From contig NZ_CP015039.1 of NCBI RefSeq assembly GCF_002079305.1, positions 3,147,501 to 3,211,500 on the forward strand: DNA of 64,000 bases. Direction: 5' to 3'. The translations under genes and the position numbers were made by a program. The notes below the pieces were generated by a model, which did no database searches, was not told the DNA's origin, and worked only from the letters and a program-made list of their open reading frames with translations. Shown here piece by piece: positions 54,271 to 63,532 of this stretch (position 1 is the stretch's first letter; every line of letters begins with the position of its first letter). Source of the stretch: Rhodovulum sp. P5. GTDB taxonomy: Bacteria; Pseudomonadota; Alphaproteobacteria; Rhodobacterales; Rhodobacteraceae.

Positions 54271-55425
54271 CTAACCGTCCCGTGCGAGATCGTGGAACGG
54301 CCGCATGAACTTGCGGTCGATATGATCCTTCCAGCGCCAGACCCACGCGCCCTCGACCCTCAGGGAAAGCCGGTCGGCGGCGGCCCGCTTGCCGCCCATC
54401 GAGATGAGTTTCAGATAATCGCGCTGCGGGTGGTAGGGTTTGCGCCCGTCCCCGGTGATCTCTGCGCGCAGGTTGTGCAGCAGCACGGGGGCCTCGCGCA
54501 CGGCGTAGACGCCGGCCTTGGGCCGTGGCGCATGGCTTAGATGCGCGCAGTCGCCCACGGCGTAGAGGGCCGGGTCGGTGACGGAGCGGAGCGTTTCATC
54601 CACCGTCACGAAGCCGTCGGTCAGGTGCAGCCCGGTTGCCTTCAGCCAGCCCTGCGGGCGCGACCCGGCTGCGCCGATGACGATGCCGGCCGGGATGGTC
54701 TCGCCGCCCTCCAACGCCGTCCCCGTCGCGGTGATCCGCCGGATGGTGATCCCCGCCCGCAAATCGATGTTCTGCGCCCGGATCTGCTCCATCAGGGCGG
54801 CTTTCGCCCCGCGTCGCACGTCGCGCAGGATATCCTCTGCGGCGTCCAGCAATGTCACCTCTGCGGACAGCCCGGCCTGCATCAGTCTGTGCCGTGCGGC
54901 CAGTGCCAGTTCGACACCCGCAACGCCTGCCCCGATGACGGTGACCCGCGGCGCAACCGCTCCCGCCCGGGCGCGGGCGACGAAGTCTTCCCACGCTTGC
55001 GCAAAGGTGCCCAGCGGCTTGGCCGGGATGGCGTGATCGGCAAAGCCGGGCAGGTTGGGCAGATCGGAGGTGATCCCGATGTCGAGCGAGGCGAGGTCAT
55101 AGCGGATCGGCGCCTGCCCGTGCAGATGGACCATCCGCGCCACGCGGTCGATGCCGTCGGCCCGCCCGGTGATCAGACGCGCGCCCGCATACCGTGCAAG
55201 GGGGGCAAGGTCGATTTCCAACTGCTGACGGGTGTAATGGCCCGCGATCAGCCCGGGCAGCATACCGGAATAGGGCGCGGTCGGGCCGGGATTGATGACC
55301 GTCAGGCGCACCCCCGGCACCGGTGCCTTGCCCCATGCCAGCAGAACCAGCGCATGGGTATGCCCGCCCCCGATCAGGACAATATCGCGGGGTCGGGACG
55401 GCAGGTTGTCGTCGCGTCCTGTCAT
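54271..55425 (-). CDS. FAD-dependent oxidoreductase, SelD-associated type
   Basis: This 384-residue NDH-2-like flavoprotein opens with DIVLIGGGHTHALVLLAWG (about 14-32). From memory that block is typical of the oxidoreductase domain fused to the N-terminus of SelD in many bacteria. It also has GAGVAGVELALAARH (second dinucleotide fold), IGAAGSRPQGWL and VGDCAHLSH near the FAD site. Here it is a separate protein next to selU, while selD stands elsewhere in the window. A role in supplying or reducing selenium is inferred from this association; an ordinary NADH-quinone reductase is the alternative. Confidence 0.8.
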   Translation of the reverse strand: MTGRDDNLPSRPRDIVLIGGGHTHALVLLAWGKAPVPGVRLTVINPGPTAPYSGMLPGLIAGHYTRQQLEIDLAPLARYAGARLITGRADGIDRVARMVHLHGQAPIRYDLASLDIGITSDLPNLPGFADHAIPAKPLGTFAQAWEDFVARARAGAVAPRVTVIGAGVAGVELALAARHRLMQAGLSAEVTLLDAAEDILRDVRRGAKAALMEQIRAQNIDLRAGITIRRITATGTALEGGETIPAGIVIGAAGSRPQGWLKATGLHLTDGFVTVDETLRSVTDPALYAVGDCAHLSHAPRPKAGVYAVREAPVLLHNLRAEITGDGRKPYHPQRDYLKLISMGGKRAAADRLSLRVEGAWVWRWKDHIDRKFMRPFHDLARDG

Positions 55426-55434
55426 GGCCCGCGC

Positions 55435-56493
55435 CTAGTCATAGCCCGTCATTTCCAGATAGCCGACGCCGGAGCGGTTGCCGGTCACCTGAACCGGCCC
55501 CTCCCAGTAGTCGACCGCCGTGTCCATCCAAGCGCCGTCGTTCAGCGCCTCGATCTCGATCTCCAGATCGCGCGCGGGCAGGGCGATCCGCCAGCGAACC
55601 GGGATCGTGCGCCCGGCGACCTCGTCACTGCGCAGGGGCGTCATCGTAACGGCCCCCTTGGCCAATGGCGTTGCCGCCCCATCCCTCGCGATCCATGTGC
55701 CTGTGGTGTAGTCGCCACTGTCGGCGCGCAGGCGAAAGGCCATCAGCTTTGCCCCGTCGTCGAAATGCAGCGACACCCAGTCCCAGCCCTCTTGATCGGC
55801 GTCGAGCGGCTGGCTGGACCATTCCCGGTCAAGCCACCCCTTGCCAGTCACCTGCACCTCTCCCTCTGGCAGGGTCAGGGTGCCAGACAGGCGATAGAAG
55901 GGCTGCGAATAATAGTAGCTGGCATTCCCCCGATCCGATTTCACGGAATAGCCCGCCTCCCCATGCAGGACGAGGGGGCCATCGGCGGTCAACGCAAGGT
56001 CATAGGCAAAGTCCGGGGCGCTGGCCGTCAGGGTCAGGGCCGACAAAGGATCGGCGTCCGCCGGTGCGGTGCTTTCCATGCGCCAGTCGTCGATCCATGC
56101 CTCAAAAGGTTCCGGGGTCACGCCCCCCTGTCCGATCCCCCCGCGGGCCAGCCGCATCGCCGAATAGTGCGCGGTCGGCGTGGTCAGCCCCGCATTGCCC
56201 ATCCAGATATGGGTGGCCTGCCATCCGGTGCCGTCGTCCCGCGGGGCCAGCGCGTTGCGGAAAAGCGTCCACTGAATGCCATAGCCTGTGCCATCCTCGC
56301 CGGTCAGATTCGCCGTCAGATACCACCACTCGATCCGGAACCCGGGATGGGGGCCATGATCCTGCGGGAAGGTCAGCGCATGCCCGCGTTCGGGCAGGGT
56401 ATACCCGTCGGCCGTTTGGCCAAGGCCCGCAAAACCCTGCGCAAAGGCGGGCAGGGGCAGCAGCAGGGCCAGGATCAGCGCCCTAGCGTTCAT
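55435..56493 (-). CDS. AttH/CrtC-like secreted protein
   Basis: This 352-residue protein has a signal peptide (about 1-18, LALLLPLPAFAQG) and a double lipocalin-like fold of the carotenoid-hydratase/AttH type. It carries PGFRIEWWYLTANLTGEDGT and QWTLFRNALAP early, WLDREWSSQPL centrally, and EALNDGAWMDTAVDYWEGPV near the end. The start at 56493 overlaps the permease gene by 11 bp. Together with the next two genes it forms an ABC export/insertion module, the common order for AttEFGH-like systems. It is probably a periplasmic lipid- or terpenoid-handling partner; exact substrate unknown. Confidence 0.82.
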   Translation of the reverse strand: MNARALILALLLPLPAFAQGFAGLGQTADGYTLPERGHALTFPQDHGPHPGFRIEWWYLTANLTGEDGTGYGIQWTLFRNALAPRDDGTGWQATHIWMGNAGLTTPTAHYSAMRLARGGIGQGGVTPEPFEAWIDDWRMESTAPADADPLSALTLTASAPDFAYDLALTADGPLVLHGEAGYSVKSDRGNASYYYSQPFYRLSGTLTLPEGEVQVTGKGWLDREWSSQPLDADQEGWDWVSLHFDDGAKLMAFRLRADSGDYTTGTWIARDGAATPLAKGAVTMTPLRSDEVAGRTIPVRWRIALPARDLEIEIEALNDGAWMDTAVDYWEGPVQVTGNRSGVGYLEMTGYD

Positions 56494-58906
56494 CGGCAAA
56501 CACCTTCAACAGCGTCGTGGGTTGCAGCCGCGCCAGCCGCCATGCGGGCCAGGCCGCGGCCAGACCGGCGGCGGCCAGCGCCAGCGCCGCCAGCCACAGC
56601 CAGTCGGCGGGAAAGACATGCATCGGAAGGCGCCAGCCAAACGCCTCCACATTCACCACGGCCAGCAGGACCCAGGCCAGCATCAGGCCCACGGGCAGGG
56701 CCAGCACCATGGTCAGCGCGGCAAGCAGAAGTGCACGCAAGAGTTCCAGCCGGGCCAGCCGCCCCCGCGTCAGCCCCAGCGCCCAGACCGGGGCCAGTTG
56801 CGGCAGGCGCATGGTCGACAACGTCAGAAGGCTGGTGAACATCGCGAACCCCGCTATACCCATTGTCAGCACGTTCAGCGCAGCCGTCACGGCAAAGGTC
56901 TTCTCGAACACCATCAGGGAGATTTCCTTCACCTTGCCCTGATCGATCATGTTGTCCTGCGGCAGGCCGAAATCTTCGGTCAGCGCGCTGCGCAGGGCCG
57001 GCACGGTCTCGGGATCGGTGCGGATGGCATACCGGCGCCGGTCAAGATCGGGGTAGAGGGAAATCAGATCGGCCACGCCGATGATCACCTGCCCATGCGG
57101 GTTGCCGTAATCGGCGTAGACGCCCACCAGCGGCCGTTCCGCCCCGCCGGGCAGGGGAATGGTCTCGCCCAGATCAAGGTCTTCCCGCCGCCAAAGCTGT
57201 TCGTTGATGATGGCGCCCTCGCCCCGGGCCAGCGTTTGCCAGACATCGGGGGTGCCAAGGATCAGGGGCCAGTTGTCGGGATAGGTGCGGTGGTCGGCCA
57301 CACCATAGATTTCGGCCTTGGCGCCCAGCACCGGCCCCTCGATCTTCCAGATCGGCAACAGCGCATCGGTCCGGGGCGTCAGCCAGTCGCGCAACCGCGC
57401 GGCCTCGTCCTCCGTCCGGGCGGTGACATAGAGTTCGGAGGGCAGGCGCTGGTCCAGCCATTCGGTGAACGTCACCCGGAAACTGGCCACCATGGTGCCC
57501 ACGCCGATATTGGCCGACAGGGCCAGCAAGAGCGCCATCAGCGCCAGGGACAACCCCGGCACCTGCTGCCGCGTATCGGCCCAGAACCAGTGGCTGAGCA
57601 CGCCGCGGCTGACCCGTTCCGCATTGCTCAGGATGACCGACAAGGCCGCCGGAAGCGCCAGCGCCGCCGACAGCAGCAGCGCGCCCAGAAGGACGAAGCC
57701 GCCCACGATGCCCTTGCCGAAGAAGAGCGCCAGCAGGGCCACGACGGCCAGCGCCCCGGCCAGCAGGCCCTGACCGGTCAGCGCGCGGGCAGAGGCGCGC
57801 GCCCATGCCCGCGGTTGCGCGGGTGCCAGAAGCGGCAGGTGCCATAGACGGTACAGGCTTTGCGCCGCGGCCACGCCCGCGCCGACCATCGCGATGGCCA
57901 GTCCGCCCAGCCACCATTCGGGGCGGAGCGACAGGCTGCCCGACACCGAGGCCCCGTAAAGCCCCCGCAGCGAGGCCGCCACATCGGGCAACAGCGCCGC
58001 GGCGATGACATAGCCAAGCGCGATGCCCCCCAGACCGGCGACCAGCGCCAGCAGCATCACCTCCGCCGCCAGAATGCTGACCAGTGTTCTCAGCGGCAGG
58101 CCAAGGGCGCGCAGCGTGCGGAACATCGGGCGGCGCTGCTCGAACGCTAGCCCGATGGCGGAATGCACGATGAAGAGGCCCACCGCGAAAGACAGGAACC
58201 CGAAGGCCGTCAGGTTCAGGTGAAAACTGCCGGTCAGTTGCGCGACATCCGCCTGCTCCTGCGGGGCGCGGCGTTCCAACCCCGGGGCGATGTCTTCCAG
58301 CGGCGGCCGGCCCAGCGGTTGATCGGGCAACAGCAGCAGGCGTGAGAGCTTGCCCTCCGCCTGCAAAAGGGTTTGCGCGATCCCGACATCGGCAAAGACG
58401 ATGCCCGGGGCCATCCCCTCGGTCGCGACAAGCCGGGGCAGGCCCTCTTCCCCCGCAAGATCCGCCACCGTTTCAGGTGCGGCGAAACCCAGCCCCGGCG
58501 GGGTCAGGAACTCAGTGATCTCTCCGGTTTCGCCGACCGCAGGGGGCAGGCTGTCTTGCGGCGCGGTGAACGGGTCGATGCCGTAGACCTGCACAGATTT
58601 GCCCGCGTGGGACCATCGCCCCTCCATCAGGGGGGAGACCAGCCACCCGGCCCGGCGCAAATCGACATAGACCTGTTGGGAAAACCGTTGTCCGTCACGG
58701 GGGGCCAACTGCTCCAGCCGGTCCTGCCCGAGGATACGCGCCGCCCGGTCATAGCTTGCGCGTGCTTCCGCATTGATGGCCTGCACGCCCGACCACAGCG
58801 CGGTGGCCAGCGCCAGCCCCAGCAGAAGGCTTGCCAGTTGCAGCGGATGCCGCCGCCAGTGGGACAGAAGCGCGGACAGGGCAGTGCGGCGCATCAGGCC
58901 AGCCAC
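56483..58906 (-). CDS. ABC transporter permease, FtsX/MacB type
   Basis: This 807-residue permease has two FtsX-like halves: an N-terminal helix, a large periplasmic domain, three helices (about 240-360), then a second set with C-terminal helices (about 690-790). Central hydrophobic stretches such as LLAGALAVVALLALFFGKGI mark the middle pair. This long architecture is that of permeases that pull substrates from the outer leaflet, like LolCE. It overlaps the ATPase gene by 13 bp and the AttH-like gene by 11 bp. Confidence 0.88.
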   Translation of the reverse strand: MAGLMRRTALSALLSHWRRHPLQLASLLLGLALATALWSGVQAINAEARASYDRAARILGQDRLEQLAPRDGQRFSQQVYVDLRRAGWLVSPLMEGRWSHAGKSVQVYGIDPFTAPQDSLPPAVGETGEITEFLTPPGLGFAAPETVADLAGEEGLPRLVATEGMAPGIVFADVGIAQTLLQAEGKLSRLLLLPDQPLGRPPLEDIAPGLERRAPQEQADVAQLTGSFHLNLTAFGFLSFAVGLFIVHSAIGLAFEQRRPMFRTLRALGLPLRTLVSILAAEVMLLALVAGLGGIALGYVIAAALLPDVAASLRGLYGASVSGSLSLRPEWWLGGLAIAMVGAGVAAAQSLYRLWHLPLLAPAQPRAWARASARALTGQGLLAGALAVVALLALFFGKGIVGGFVLLGALLLSAALALPAALSVILSNAERVSRGVLSHWFWADTRQQVPGLSLALMALLLALSANIGVGTMVASFRVTFTEWLDQRLPSELYVTARTEDEAARLRDWLTPRTDALLPIWKIEGPVLGAKAEIYGVADHRTYPDNWPLILGTPDVWQTLARGEGAIINEQLWRREDLDLGETIPLPGGAERPLVGVYADYGNPHGQVIIGVADLISLYPDLDRRRYAIRTDPETVPALRSALTEDFGLPQDNMIDQGKVKEISLMVFEKTFAVTAALNVLTMGIAGFAMFTSLLTLSTMRLPQLAPVWALGLTRGRLARLELLRALLLAALTMVLALPVGLMLAWVLLAVVNVEAFGWRLPMHVFPADWLWLAALALAAAGLAAAWPAWRLARLQPTTLLKVFADER

Positions 58907-59550
58907 CCGCCAGACAGATGTACGCGCCGACCAAGGCGCCCGGCCAGCCGCGGGGAATGGGTGACCATCAACAGACCGGCCCCGGCCTCTGCCACGAGTT
59001 CCAGCATCAGGTCCAGCACCGCGTCGCCCGTCGCCTCGTCCAGATTGCCGGTCGGCTCATCGGCCAGGATCAGCGCGGGGCGCGCGGCCAGCGTGCGCCC
59101 GATGGCCACCCGTTGCTGTTGCCCGCCGGAAAGCTGTTCGGGATAGCGGTCCATCAGGGGCGCAAGGCCCAGCCTGTCGGCCAATCGGTGCACCTCTCCG
59201 GCATTATATCGCCCTGACAGCCGCGCCTGAAAGGCCAGGTTGGCCGCAACGTCGAGCGACGGGATCAGGTTGAACTGCTGGAACACCAGGCCCACGGTCG
59301 TTCGGCGCAGGGCGGCAAGCTCTGCATCCTTCGCCGTCTCGATTGCCTGCCCGTCGACGGACAAGTGCCCGCTGTCGATCCGGTCAAGCCCGGCACACAG
59401 ATGCAGCAACGTGCTTTTGCCTGATCCGGATTCCCCGGTCAGGGCCACGGTTTCCCCCGCAGCGAGGCTGAAATTGACGCCGCGCAGAACCTCTACCCGC
59501 GCGCCGCCGCTGTCATGGCTCTTGCTGACCTGTTGCAGAGACAGAAGCAT
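58894..59550 (-). CDS. ABC transporter ATP-binding protein, LolD/MacB type
   Basis: This 218-residue ATPase has Walker A GESGSGKST (39-47), the signature LSGGQQQRVAIGR, Walker B ALILADEPTGNLDEATGD, and an H-loop in LLMVTHSPRLAGR. It energises the neighbouring FtsX-type permease. It is the first gene of a three-gene operon reading leftward, with overlapping genes throughout. Confidence 0.93.
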   Translation of the reverse strand: MLLSLQQVSKSHDSGGARVEVLRGVNFSLAAGETVALTGESGSGKSTLLHLCAGLDRIDSGHLSVDGQAIETAKDAELAALRRTTVGLVFQQFNLIPSLDVAANLAFQARLSGRYNAGEVHRLADRLGLAPLMDRYPEQLSGGQQQRVAIGRTLAARPALILADEPTGNLDEATGDAVLDLMLELVAEAGAGLLMVTHSPRLAGRLGRRVHLSGGWLA

Positions 59551-59662
59551 ACCGCCCCTCCCGATCCTTCGACATGCCTACCTAGCCTGTCTGCCGGTCA
59601 CGGACACCCCGAAACGACCGGACGGGGTGCCGCAGTCGGGGCGGGCGGGCCAATGGCCCGGC

Positions 59663-59866
59663 TCAGTCGAAGGCGGTGCCGGGCTTGATGCCCAGTTTCT
59701 TCAGCACGATGGCCGCCGGGCAGAACCCGGTAAAGGAACTCTGGATCAGGTTCACGCCGACAAAGGCGGTGAGCAGATACCACCAGCCTGACACCCAAGT
59801 GCCAAGGGCCAGCGAAAGCAGGATCATGAAACCGGCGAAGGTCATGATGGCGCGGTCGAGGGTCAT
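59663..59866 (-). CDS. DUF2892 (YgaP-like) inner membrane protein
   Basis: This 67-residue protein of two membrane helices (about 5-25 and 28-50) contains DRAIMTFAGFMILLSLALG and NLIQSSFTGFCPAAIVLKKL, the conserved FTGFCP(A/M) motif of the DUF2892 family. Related domains form the membrane part of YgaP sulfurtransferases. It stands alone between the ABC operon and a VanZ-like gene. Confidence 0.88.
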   Translation of the reverse strand: MTLDRAIMTFAGFMILLSLALGTWVSGWWYLLTAFVGVNLIQSSFTGFCPAAIVLKKLGIKPGTAFD

Positions 59867-60075
59867 CTAGGATCTCCCTGTTGGAATGCGGCCGAAGAGG
59901 GGGCCCGGCGGAAAGTTAATGCGGCGATGCGTCAAATTCAACGTGGCGCATATTCCGGTGCCGGTCGGCGAGGGCCGAACAGGCCGACGGGGCGCGCTCG
60001 TCCCCGGTGTCGCGGAAATGCCCGATTTCGGTCCTCCTTTGGTCCCTCTGTCCGCGTCTGGTTGGAGCAATCGCA

Positions 60076-60642
60076 ATGTTCATCTGGGCAAAGCCCCGGA
60101 CGGCCGGTTTGATGGAGGGGTTTGCTTTGAGCATGATGGTTGACAGCGGCATTCACGCACCGTCCCGGTTGATGCCGGGCCTTTCGGGTCACCCGCGCGG
60201 GGTGTTCGGTGGCGTCGACATCGAGTCGGCCGTGCAAAAGGTCAGGAACGCCGGTCTTGCGCGAAACGGGTGGACATGGGCCATCGCATCGGCGGGTCTT
60301 GCCGTCGTTCTGGCCGCGCTGATCCTGCACCCCGCCGTCCATGTGCCGGAAATCGTGCCGGGCACCGACAAATACGTCCATGTCGCGGCCTTCGCCAGCC
60401 TGATCCTGCCCGGGTCGCTGTTCCACCCGCGTGCCCTGTGGTGGCTGGCCCCTGTGATGCTGGCCTTTGCGTCGGCCACGGAATATCTGCAAGCCTTCGT
60501 CGGCCGGAATGCCTGTTGGTCCGATGCTGCCGCCAATGCCCTTGGCCTTGCCGTCGGGATCGCCCTGGGCCTGTCGCTGTCCCATGTGGCGCGGCGTGTG
60601 CGCGCCGCCCGGGATGCGGGCCCTGCACTGTCTGTCGCCTGA
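60076..60642 (+). CDS. VanZ-like membrane protein
   Basis: This 188-residue protein has four hydrophobic segments in its C-terminal 125 residues (about 66-85, 97-115, 118-135 and 150-168). Between them lies PGTDKYVHVAAFASLILPGS and, later, EYLQAFVGRNACWSDAAANALG, a pattern typical of the VanZ family (conserved D-K-x-x-H and E-x-x-Q with D-x-x-x-N). The ATG at 60076 has GGAG 8 bp ahead; starts at 60112 or 60133 are possible. Function in these bacteria unknown. Confidence 0.75.
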   Translation: MFIWAKPRTAGLMEGFALSMMVDSGIHAPSRLMPGLSGHPRGVFGGVDIESAVQKVRNAGLARNGWTWAIASAGLAVVLAALILHPAVHVPEIVPGTDKYVHVAAFASLILPGSLFHPRALWWLAPVMLAFASATEYLQAFVGRNACWSDAAANALGLAVGIALGLSLSHVARRVRAARDAGPALSVA

Positions 60643-60832
60643 GGGCCACCGCGGCCGCGCGGGCCGCTGACAGCGGCACGGCCTGCCGCAACCTCCTGCC
60701 GGCTCGGTGCCATTTCACCTTGGGGTGCGCCCCTGCGCGGCATTTACGATCCTTCTGCTGTCCGCCAGAACCGCTGCCGAACGCATGCGCGACCGGAGTC
60801 GCGCGGCACGCCGGCAACAGGGAGGCTGAGAC

Positions 60833-62341
60833 ATGGCAAACCCGCTTTTCGACACGCTGTTCGGCCGCCATGCGGGCCAGGGCACCCCGTTTCTGCACCT
60901 GCCCGATGGACGCATCGTCACCCATGACGCCTTCCTTCGGCTCGCTGCCAAATTCGCAAACGGGCTGACGGTCTTCGGGTTGAAACCCGGCGACCGGCTG
61001 GCCGTACAGGTCGAAAAATCGGCAGAGGCCGTGGCGCTTTACGCCGCCTGCGTGCAGGCGGGGGTGATCTTCCTACCTCTCAACACCGCCTATACGCCCG
61101 ACGAGGTGTCCTATTTCATCGAGAACAGCGGCGCGCGGCTGTTCATCTGTGACGGCCGCAAGATGGGCAAGCTGACCCCGGTGGCAGAGGCCGCGGGCGC
61201 AAAGGTCGCGACGCTGAACGCCGATGGCACCGGCAGCTTCGCGGTGGCCGCACGCACCCGGCCCGATCAATTTGAGACGGTGCCCCGGGCAGAGGACGAC
61301 CTCGCCGCGTTTCTCTACACGTCCGGCACCACGGGGCGGTCCAAGGGCGCGATGCTGACCCAAAAGAACCTTTTGTCGAATGCGCAGGCGCTGGCCGACA
61401 CCTGGCGCTTCACCGCCGATGACGTGCTGCTGCATGCCCTGCCGATCTTTCACAGCCATGGCCTGTTCGTCGCGATCAACGTCACGCTGCTGGCGGGGGG
61501 CGCGATGATCCTGTTGCCGAAGTTCGACACCGACGCGGTGATCGCCAACCTGCCAAAGGCCACGACGATGATGGGGGTGCCGACCTTCTATACGCGGTTG
61601 CTGGACGACGACCGTTTCACCCGCGATCTGGTGGGGCATATGCGTCTGTTCGTGTCCGGATCGGCGCCACTTCTGGCCGAGACGCACCGGCAGTTCGAGG
61701 ACCGCACCGGCCATCGCATCCTTGAACGCTACGGCATGACCGAGACGAACATGAACACCTCCAACCCCTATGACGGCGAGCGGGTCGCGGGCACCGTGGG
61801 GCTGCCCTTGCCGGGGGTGGAGGTGAAGGTCTGCGATGCCGAGGGCGCCGCCGTCGCGCCCGGCGAGATCGGCGTGATCGAGGTGCGCGGGCCGAACGTC
61901 TTCAAGGGCTACTGGCAGATGCCCGAAAAGACGGCCGAGGAGTTGCGCGAGGACGGTTTCTTCATCACCGGCGATCTGGGGCTGATCGATGACCGGGGCT
62001 ATGTGCACATCGTTGGCCGGGCGAAGGACCTGATCATCTCGGGCGGTTACAACATCTATCCCAAGGAAATCGAACTGGTGCTGGACGACCAGCCCGGCGT
62101 TCTGGAAAGCGCGGTGATCGGCGTGCCCCATCCCGATTTCGGCGAAAGCGTCGTGGCGGTTCTGGTGCCCGCACCGGGGGAAAGCCCCGACATCGAGGCC
62201 ATTGCTGCAGTGCTCCGGGAACGCCTGGCCGGCTTCAAGCAGCCCCGCCACTTCGAAGTCGTCGATGAACTGCCCCGCAACACAATGGGCAAGGTGCAAA
62301 AGAACGTGCTGCGTGACCGCTACGCCGCCCTGTTCGGGTGA
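60833..62341 (+). CDS. matB: Malonyl-CoA synthetase
   Basis: This 502-residue acyl-adenylate enzyme would activate malonate (and possibly methylmalonate) to the CoA thioester. Motifs: P-loop LYTSGTTGRSKGAMLTQ (about 162-178), HALPIFHSHGLFVAINVTLL, YGMTETNMNTSNPYDGERV, DGFFITGDLG, and the C-terminal catalytic Lys in PRNTMGKVQKNVLRD. These resemble, from memory, the characterised Rhodopseudomonas MatB closely, including the TNMNTSNPY block. An AGGGAGG lies just ahead of the ATG. No malonate decarboxylase or transporter gene adjoins. Confidence 0.88.
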   Translation: MANPLFDTLFGRHAGQGTPFLHLPDGRIVTHDAFLRLAAKFANGLTVFGLKPGDRLAVQVEKSAEAVALYAACVQAGVIFLPLNTAYTPDEVSYFIENSGARLFICDGRKMGKLTPVAEAAGAKVATLNADGTGSFAVAARTRPDQFETVPRAEDDLAAFLYTSGTTGRSKGAMLTQKNLLSNAQALADTWRFTADDVLLHALPIFHSHGLFVAINVTLLAGGAMILLPKFDTDAVIANLPKATTMMGVPTFYTRLLDDDRFTRDLVGHMRLFVSGSAPLLAETHRQFEDRTGHRILERYGMTETNMNTSNPYDGERVAGTVGLPLPGVEVKVCDAEGAAVAPGEIGVIEVRGPNVFKGYWQMPEKTAEELREDGFFITGDLGLIDDRGYVHIVGRAKDLIISGGYNIYPKEIELVLDDQPGVLESAVIGVPHPDFGESVVAVLVPAPGESPDIEAIAAVLRERLAGFKQPRHFEVVDELPRNTMGKVQKNVLRDRYAALFG

Positions 62342-62348
62342 CGTCAGG

Positions 62349-63410
62349 CTAGCGGATGACCACGCGCGGGGTGGCCGCCTCTGCCACCTCTCCGATGACG
62401 GAGGCATGGGCAAACCCCTGGTCGGCAAAGAGCGCCAGCACGTCGTCGAGTGCAGACCGTGCGCAACTGACCAATAATCCGCCACTGGTCTGCGGGTCCG
62501 TCAGAAGCGACCGCTCGGTCTGGGCAAAGCGTTCGGGCAGGACGACATCATGGCCGTAGCTTGCCCAGTTGCGGCCCGAGGCCCCGGTCGCGCAGCCCTG
62601 ATCCAGCAGCGCGCGCACCTCGTCCATCACGGGCACGGCGTCCCAGTCGATATGCAAGGCGCAGCCCGCGCCGCGCGCCATTTCCATGCCGTGCCCGCCC
62701 AGACCGAAGCCCGTGACATCGGTCATCGCATGCACGCCCTCTAGCGCCGCAAGCGCCGGGCCGGGGGTGTTCAGGCGGGTCATCGTGTCGATCAGTTGGG
62801 CATAGCCCCCATCGCTCAGCAGCCCCTTGCCGAAGGCGCCCGACATAACCCCGCTGCCCAATGGTTTGCCCAGCACCAGAACGTCGCCGGGCTGTGCCCC
62901 GGCATTCCGGCGCACCTGATCGGGATGGATCACGCCAAGGGCCACCAGTCCATAGATCGGCTCCACCGCGTCGATGCTGTGCCCGCCGGCCACGGGGATC
63001 CCGGCCGCGGCGCAGGTGGCCCGCCCGCCGTCGAGGATCCGCCCGATGGTCTGCGTGGACAGCGCGCCCAGCGGCATGCCGACCAGCGCCAGCGCCATGA
63101 TCGGCCTGCCGCCCATCGCGTAGACGTCGCTGAGCGCATTGGTCGCCGCGATCTGGCCGAAATGGAACGGGTCATCCACCATCGGCATGAAGAAGTCGGT
63201 CGTGGCCACCAGCGCCTGATCGTCGTTCAGCTGGTAGACCGCCGCATCGTCCGACGTCGCTGTGCCCACCAGCAGATCCTCCGGTATGGGCAGGTCGGCC
63301 GCGTTGCCCAGCAGTTCAGACAGGACGCCCGGCGCGATCTTGCATCCGCAGCCGCCGCCATGGGCCAGCTTTGTCAGGCGTTCTTCACCGGCGGGGATGT
63401 CGAGGGTCAT
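62349..63410 (-). CDS. selD: Selenide, water dikinase
   Basis: This 353-residue enzyme makes selenophosphate from selenide and ATP. It has the glycine-rich active-site loop HGGGCGCK (17-24) with Cys21 where some homologues have selenocysteine, DDAAVYQLNDDQALVATTDF, and FGQIAATNALSDVYAMGGRP. The C-terminal LTDPQTSGGLLVSCA is also present. It is the stand-alone form; the flavoprotein often fused to it is at 54271. Its product feeds SelU at 53185. No selenocysteine-insertion genes are in the window. Its stop lies 7 bp from that of matB. Confidence 0.95.
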   Translation of the reverse strand: MTLDIPAGEERLTKLAHGGGCGCKIAPGVLSELLGNAADLPIPEDLLVGTATSDDAAVYQLNDDQALVATTDFFMPMVDDPFHFGQIAATNALSDVYAMGGRPIMALALVGMPLGALSTQTIGRILDGGRATCAAAGIPVAGGHSIDAVEPIYGLVALGVIHPDQVRRNAGAQPGDVLVLGKPLGSGVMSGAFGKGLLSDGGYAQLIDTMTRLNTPGPALAALEGVHAMTDVTGFGLGGHGMEMARGAGCALHIDWDAVPVMDEVRALLDQGCATGASGRNWASYGHDVVLPERFAQTERSLLTDPQTSGGLLVSCARSALDDVLALFADQGFAHASVIGEVAEAATPRVVIR

Positions 63411-63532
63411 GGGCGATCTCCGGGTCTGGCGTATCGGGCAGCACCAGCGATAGGCCCGTGCCGGGCGGAGGTCAACGCAGCGCCGGTCAGAGGGCCATCA
63501 TCGGCGCGGCGGCCGTGCCCGTCAGATCCGTA

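Noticed and set aside
62349-63410. Selenocysteine in SelD
   Set aside because: The active-site position is an ordinary Cys codon and no in-frame TGA is present.
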